A stretch of 64,000 nt of DNA from Haematobia irritans. Its lineage: Eukaryota; Arthropoda; Insecta; Diptera; Muscidae. Made by a program: the position numbers and the translations under genes. Shown in pieces: positions 58,341 to 64,000 of the stretch. Positions within the stretch are counted from its first letter, which is position 1. Every line of letters starts with the position of its first letter. A model generated the notes under the pieces. It was given only the letters and a program-made list of their open reading frames with translations. It was not told the DNA's origin and searched no databases. The stretch is from contig NC_134398.1 in NCBI RefSeq assembly GCF_050003625.1, positions 203,106,583 to 203,170,582 of the forward strand, read 5' to 3'.

Positions 58341-59004
58341 TACATACATTCTACATATGTTCGGAAGATTCCGAAAAAAATGTTCAACATTACATTGTAC
58401 TATATTAAATTTTGAACTGTAAAATGTGTTTTATTAAAGACCAAAAGTCAGAAAAGAACAGTGTTTGATATAAACGAAATGGACTCTGTTGTTGTTTCAA
58501 AAATAACTTTTTTTATTGAAAAAATAAAAACTTTGTAACAAACGAATTTTTTTGGTGATAAAAGTTTAAAATTTTCGAAGCAATTCAAAAAACTCTAACA
58601 AAAGAAAAACGTTTTCGGTACACGTTTTCCAAACGTTTTTTTTTCTTTGCGTGAAGGGACCTCCTTTTTATAGCCGAGTCCGAACGGCGTTCCACATTAC
58701 AGTGAAACCACTTAGAGAAGCTTTGAAACCCTCAGAAATGTCACCGGCATTACTGAGGTGGGATAATCCAGCGCTGAAAAACTTTTTGGTGTTCGGTCGA
58801 AGCAGGAATCGAACCCACGACCTTTTGTATGCAAGTCGGGCATGCTAACCATTGCACCACGGTGGCTCCCAAAACAAGGAACATGTCGGGGAGTAAGGCT
58901 CTAATCGATAGGATTTTAAGCGGATTATAAGAACATCGCTGTTTTAGGTACTCGATCGAATAAGATCAACCGCTTATGTCCACGCGCATGCATTCACTCT
59001 TTCC

Positions 59005-62000
59005 TCTTGTCAAAATTTTATTTCTTATAAAATTTTGTCAAAATTTTATTTCTATAGGAAATATTCTTTTCTATTGGAAATTTTGACAAAATTTCATTTC
59101 TATTCGATTTTTTTTCAAAATTTCATATCTATAGAAAATCTTGAGAAAATTTTATTTCTATAGAAAATTTTGTAATTTTTTTTCTATAGAAAATTTTCTC
59201 AAAATGTTATTTCGGATTTTATTTCTATAGTAAATTTTATATCTACAAGAAATTTTGTCAAAATTTAATTTCTATAGAAAATTTCGTCAAAATTTTATTT
59301 CTATAGAAAATTTTGACAAAATTTTAGTTCTATAGAGAATCTTCTCAAAATTTTATGCCTATTGAAAATTTTGCCAAATTTCATATCTTTACAGAAATTT
59401 TGTCAAATTTTTATTTCTATTGGAAATTTTGTCAAAATTTTATTTCTGTATAAAATTTTGTCCAAAAATTTATTTCTATAGACAATTTTGTCAAAAATTT
59501 ATTTCTATAGAAAATTTTGTCAAAATTTTCTTTCAAAATCAAAAAAATTAAATTTTGATTTCTATTGAAAATTTTCCCAACATCTTATTTCTATAGGAAA
59601 TTTTCTCAAAAATTATTTTCTATAGGAAATTTTCTCAAAATTTTATTTCTATAGAAAATTTTGTCAACATTTTATTTCGATAGAAAATTTTGTAATTTTT
59701 TTTTTCTATAGAAAATTTTCTCAAAATTTTATTTCAGATTTTATTTCTATGGAAAATTTTATCAAAATTTTATTTCTATAATAAATTTAATTTCTATAGA
59801 AAATTTTGTCAAAACTTCATTCTATTAGAAATTTTGTCAAAAATTTTATATCTACACGAAATTTTGTCAAAATTTTATATCTATAAGAAATTTTGTCAAA
59901 ATTTAATTTCTATAGAAAATTTAGTCAAAATTTTAGTTCTATAGAGAATCTTCTCAAAATTTTATGCCTATTGAAAATTTTGCCAAATTTCATTTCCAAA
60001 AAGAAATTTTGTCAAATTTTTATTTCTATTGGAAATTTTGTCAAAATTTTATTTCTGTATAAAATTTTGTCAAAAATTTATTTCTATAGAAAATTTTGTC
60101 AAAATTTTATATCTACAAAAATTTTTGTCAAAATTTTAGTTCTATAGAAAATTTTGTCAAAATTTCATTCTATAAGAAATTTTGTCAAAAATTTTATATC
60201 TACAAGAAATTTTATCAAAATTTTATATCTATAAGAAATTTTGTCAAAATTTAATTTCTATAGAAATTTTGTCAAAATTTTATATCTACAAAAATTTTTG
60301 TCAAAATTTTATTTCTATAGAAAATTTTGTCAAAATTTTAGTTCTATGGAGAATCTTCTCAAAATTTTATGCCTATTGGAAATTTTGCCAAATTTCATTT
60401 CTATTGGAAATTTTGTCAAAACTTTATTTCAGTATAAAATTTTGTCAATAATTTATTTCTATAGAGAATTTTATCAAAATTTTATATCTACAAGAAATTT
60501 TGTCAAAATTTAATTTCTATAGAAAATTTCGTCAAAATTTTATTTATTATTGTCAAAATTTTAGTTCTATAGAGAATCTTCTCAAAATTTTATGCCTATT
60601 GAAAAATTTTCCAAATTTCATTTCTATAAAGAAATTTTGTCAAATTTTTATTTCTATTGGAAATTTTGTTAAAATTTTATTTCTATAGGAAATTTTGTCA
60701 AAATTTTATTTCTGTATAAAATTTTGTCAAAAATTTATTTCTATAGGAAATTTTGTCAAAATTTTATTTCTGTATAAAATTTTGTCAAAAATTTATTTCA
60801 AAATCAAAAAAATTAAATTTTGATTTCTATTGAAAATTTTCCCAAAATCTTATTTCTATAGGAAATTTTCTCAAAATTTTATTTCTGTATAAAATTTTGT
60901 CAAAAATTTATTTCAAAATCAAAAAAATTAAATTTTGATTTCTATTGAAAATTTTCCCAAAATCTTATTTCTATAGGAAATTTTCTCAAAATTTATTTTC
61001 TATAGGAAATTTTCTCAAAATTTTATTTCTATAGAAAATTTTGTCAACATTTTATTTCGATAGAATATTTTGTAATTTTTTTTTCTATAGAAAATTTTCT
61101 CAAAATTTTATTTCAGATTTTATTTCTATGGAAAATTTTATCAAAATTTTATTTCTATAATAAATTTAATTTCTATAGAAAATTTTGTAAAAATTTCATT
61201 CTATAAGAAATTTTGTCAACCATTTTATATCTAAAAAATTTTGTCAAAATTTAATTTCTATAGAAAATTTCGTCAACATTTTATTGCTATAGAAAATGTT
61301 GTCAATATTTTAGTTCTATAGAGAATCTTCTCAACATTTTATGCCTATTGAAAATTTTGCCAAATTTCATTTCTCTAAAGAAATTTTGTCAAATTTTTAT
61401 TTCTGTATAAAATTTTGTCAAAAATTTATTTCAAAATCAAAAAATGAAATTTTGGTTTCTATAGAAAATTTTCTCAAAATCTTATTTCTATAGGAAATTT
61501 TCTCAAAATTTATTTTCTATAGGAAGTTTTCTCAATATTTTATTTCAATATAAAATTTTCTCGAAATTTTATTTCAGATTTTATTTCTATGGAAAATTTT
61601 ATCAAAATTTTATTTCTATAGTAAATTTAATTTCTATAGAAAATTTTGTCAAAATTTCATTCTGTAAGAAATTTTGTCAAAATTTTATATCTACAAGAAA
61701 TTTTGTCACAATTTTATATCTATAAGACATTTTGTCAAAATTTAATTTCTATAGAAAATTTCGTCAATTTTTTTTCTATAGAAAATTTTGTCAAAATTTT
61801 AGTTCTATAGAGAATCTTCTCAAAATTTTATGCCTGTTGAAAATTTTGCCAAATTTCATTTCTATAAAGAAATTTTCTCAAAATCTTGTTTCTATAGGAA
61901 ATTTTCTCAAAATTTATTTTCTATAGGAAATTTTCTCAAAATTTTATTTCTATAGAAAATTTTGTCAACATTTTATTTCTATCGAAAATTTTGTCAACAT

Positions 62001-63000
62001 TTTATTTCTATAGAAAATTTTGTAATTTTTTTTCTATAGAAAATTTTCTCAAAATTTTATTTCAGATTTTATTTCTATGGAAAATTTTATCAAAATTTTA
62101 TTTCTATACTAAATTTAATTTCTATAGAAAATTTGGCAAAATTTCATTCTATAAGAAATTTTGTCAAAATTTTATATATACAAGAAATTTTGTCAAAATT
62201 TTATATCTACAAAAAATTTTGTCAAAATTTTATTTCTATAGAAAATTTTGTCAAAATTTTAGTTCTATAGAAAATTTTGTCAACATTTTAGTTCTATAGA
62301 GAATCTTCTCAAAATTTTATGCCTATTGGAAATTTTGCCAAATTTCATTTCTATTGGAAATTTTGTCAAAATTTTATTTCTGTATAAAATTTTGTCAAAA
62401 TTTTATTTCTGTATAAAATTTTGTCAATAATTTATTTCTATAGAAAATTTTGTCAAAATTTTCTTTCAAAATCAAAAAATGAAATTTTGATTTCTATGAA
62501 AATTTTCTCAAAATCTTATTTCTATAGGAAATTTTCTCAAAATTTATTTTCTATAGGAAAATTTCTCAAAATTTTATTTCTATAGAAAATTTTGTCAACA
62601 TTTTATTTCTGTAGAAAATTTTGTCAAAATCTTATTTATATAAAAAATTTTCGCAAAATTTTATTTCTATAGAAAATGTTGTCATAATTTTGTCACAATT
62701 TGTCACAGGTTTAGTATTTGAGTATTGGAGATTTGGACAAAATTTAATTTCTACAGGAAATTTCTTTAAAACTTTATTTCTATAGAAAATTTTATCAAAA
62801 TTTTATTTCTATGGAAAATTTCTCAAAATTTTATTTCTATAGAAAATTTTCTCAAAATTTTATTTCTGTAGAAAATTTTGTTAAAATGTTATTTCTCTAG
62901 AAAATTTTCTCAAAATTTTATTTCTATAGAAAATTTTGTCAAAATTAAATTTCTATGGAAAATGTTGTCAAAATTTTAGTTCTACAGAAAATTTAAGTAC
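59005..63000 (+). repeat. 29-bp satellite with higher-order repeats
   Basis: A plus-oriented array of about 135 units. The variant GAGAATCTTCTCAAAATTTT followed by ATGCCTATTG recurs at about 59353, 59965, 60371, 60592, 61339, 61831 and 62321. A non-unit segment AAAATCAAAAAAATTAAATT recurs at about 59537, 60792, 60916 and 61435. Blocks of 0.2-0.75 kb were thus copied as units. Confidence 0.85.
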
Positions 63001-63095
63001 GTCTTAGTTGGAGAGGAATGCTTCGCAAAATCTACTAAAACATCAAGAATCCAATATACGAACTAGTAAAAAATCTACCATTTTTGGTATATATG
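63001..63095 (-). mobile_element. end of a satellite-bearing transposon
   Basis: On the minus strand this reads ACCAAAAATGGTAGATTTTT, then TTTTAGTAGATTTTG, like the left ends at 23530 and 35950. Orientation agrees with the plus-oriented array that precedes it. The terminal CACGGTTGCCAC itself is not preserved. Confidence 0.5.
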
Positions 63096-64000
63096 CGTAG
63101 CACAAATGGGTCGTTTGCCTAGCATCCTTTGGGAGTATACCTACCTAATTGACGATATTCTATCGTCATATCAGGAAGAAGTCGTCCGATTTACTTGCCG
63201 TTTTATAGAACGTCCTCGGTCGTTGTCCGGGATAGAACCCATGATTTTTCGAATAGTAGGTCATTCTAATTATATACCAAGATGGGCACCACTATACACA
63301 AACCAATATTACCATGTTATATCAACCCCTGCCTAAGAACACTACCCTCGTTTTGCCCATAATTCAAGCCAACTGTTTTGGTTCTTCAATTTACTTTGCT
63401 TACCCCCAGAGTAGACATCCAATGATTTCTGAAAACCAATTTCCTAACTAAATGCTCCTAAACATTCAACGCCTCGTTGTCACCTCGGTTGAAACAACGC
63501 CTCCTCCGCCATGCACACAAAACCACACCAATTGTTATGTCTAACACCCATGGCAGTGATGACAACCTAAGGACACTAACTCATTGATGGGGGAGAGGAT
63601 GGAGATTCAATTTCGATAGAAGTAATTCCATTACTTTTTTGTCTACTTCCCACTTTAGGCCATAGAGGAGAGAACGAGGTGAGCCCCAACCAATAGAACG
63701 ACCCAGCACCGACCGAACGACAAATGGAATATAATGACAATTTGTGTGTTTGCTTTCGCATAGGTTCGTTGTGACGATGACGACCGCGATGGAAGTCTAG
63801 TGCAATACACATTAGGAGGTGGCAGCAGCTACGTTGTACATCTATGTTCCATATGTACGTACATACGTTCGACCACATGACGGGGTGATGATGATTGTGT
63901 TGTGTGCGGATCAAAGAACTAAGCACACAACGAACCAGCTGTGAAAAGCCAAAATCCAAAAAGAAAAAAACCAAACAAACAAAACGGAAAGAAAAAGCGC
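63096..64000. other. unique sequence at right edge
   Basis: No gene recognised. 63225-63285 on the minus strand has a weak tRNA-like pattern (TTGGTATATAATTAGAATG and GGGTTCTATCCCGG), possibly another SINE head. 63560-64000 is base-balanced and could be flank or leader of a gene beyond the window. Confidence 0.3.

Larger units (their letters stand above)
57749..58653. mobile_element. 905-bp TIR element carrying two divergent tRNA-like promoters
   Basis: It starts CACGCAAA and ends TTTGCGTG, with AA on both sides as a 2-bp target duplication, shown by the intact SINE sequence. It contains a tRNA-like unit on the minus strand (58056-58142) and another on the plus strand (58248-58330), both pointing outward. 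Their heads are placed almost symmetrically about the element centre at 58201. No protein coding capacity is seen. Confidence 0.75.
57626..58870 (-). mobile_element. tRNA-derived SINE split by a later insertion
   Basis: A minus-strand SINE occupies 57626-57748 and 58654-58870, with a 905-bp element between. The target duplication AAAACAAGGAACAT is intact at 57612-57625 and 58871-58884. The two halves join cleanly at AATGACAAGGGACC, matching the uninterrupted copy at 56471-56795. Confidence 0.92.

Noticed and set aside
59893..62299. Many 60-100 codon open frames on the plus strand
   Set aside because: Same satellite cycle; overlapping frames with identical motifs.
63576..63974. 132-codon minus-strand frame at right edge
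   Set aside because: Runs through repeated CATACGT and GATGATG-like words; no domain, likely chance.
1..64000. CRISPR array
   Set aside because: The ~29-bp periodic repeats have no unique spacers and the DNA is eukaryotic; they are satellite.

Overview
This is AT-rich nuclear DNA from a fly. I infer a calyptrate muscoid (house fly or stable fly type) from Drosophila-like genes with short GT-AG introns, tRNA-derived SINEs ending in AACCT repeats, DINE-1/mini-me-like elements with (GTCY)n tracts, and Tc1/mariner elements. The species cannot be fixed from the sequence alone.

Genes occupy only the left half. On the + strand, two exons (1698-2091 and 2210-2786) encode the last ~322 residues of intraflagellar transport protein IFT80 (Oseg5 in Drosophila); its 5' part lies beyond the left edge. 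Converging on it with 32 bp between stop codons is the first of three tandem minus-strand paralogs of D-isomer-specific 2-hydroxyacid dehydrogenase (glyoxylate/hydroxypyruvate reductase type): A (2819-7622, 327 aa), B (13187-19405, 369 aa) and C (28092-31452, 337 aa). All have four coding exons with the same intron phases and identical third and fourth exon lengths (126 and 119 nt). All keep the GxGxxG nucleotide-binding loop and the catalytic Arg, Glu and His. B begins with a signal-peptide-like segment. C has lost a conserved Arg after the Rossmann fold and two codons of the hinge. No other host gene is recognised; 31453-64000 is intergenic.

The rest is dominated by arrays of a ~29-bp unit built from two palindromes, TTTCTATAGAAA and AAAATTTT, in more than a dozen blocks of both orientations lying in introns and between genes. 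Three units equal 29 codons, so the arrays create many false open reading frames rich in Phe, Ile, Tyr and Lys. Several blocks are bounded by conserved non-satellite ends (CACGGTTGCCAC plus TGGTAGATT motifs), so they look like the interior of a non-autonomous transposon family; 19823-21754 is the best complete copy.

Other mobile DNA includes five SINE copies (two with clean 12- and 14-bp target duplications), two internally deleted Tc1/mariner elements and one eroded transposase, self-nested DINE-1/mini-me-like elements with a 153-bp internal repeat, a PIF/Harbinger-like MITE with its empty site preserved nearby, foldback MITEs, and a 905-bp element with CACGCAAA ends holding two outward-facing tRNA-like promoters placed almost symmetrically about its centre. 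The right part (about 48.5-59 kb) is a stack of nested insertions.
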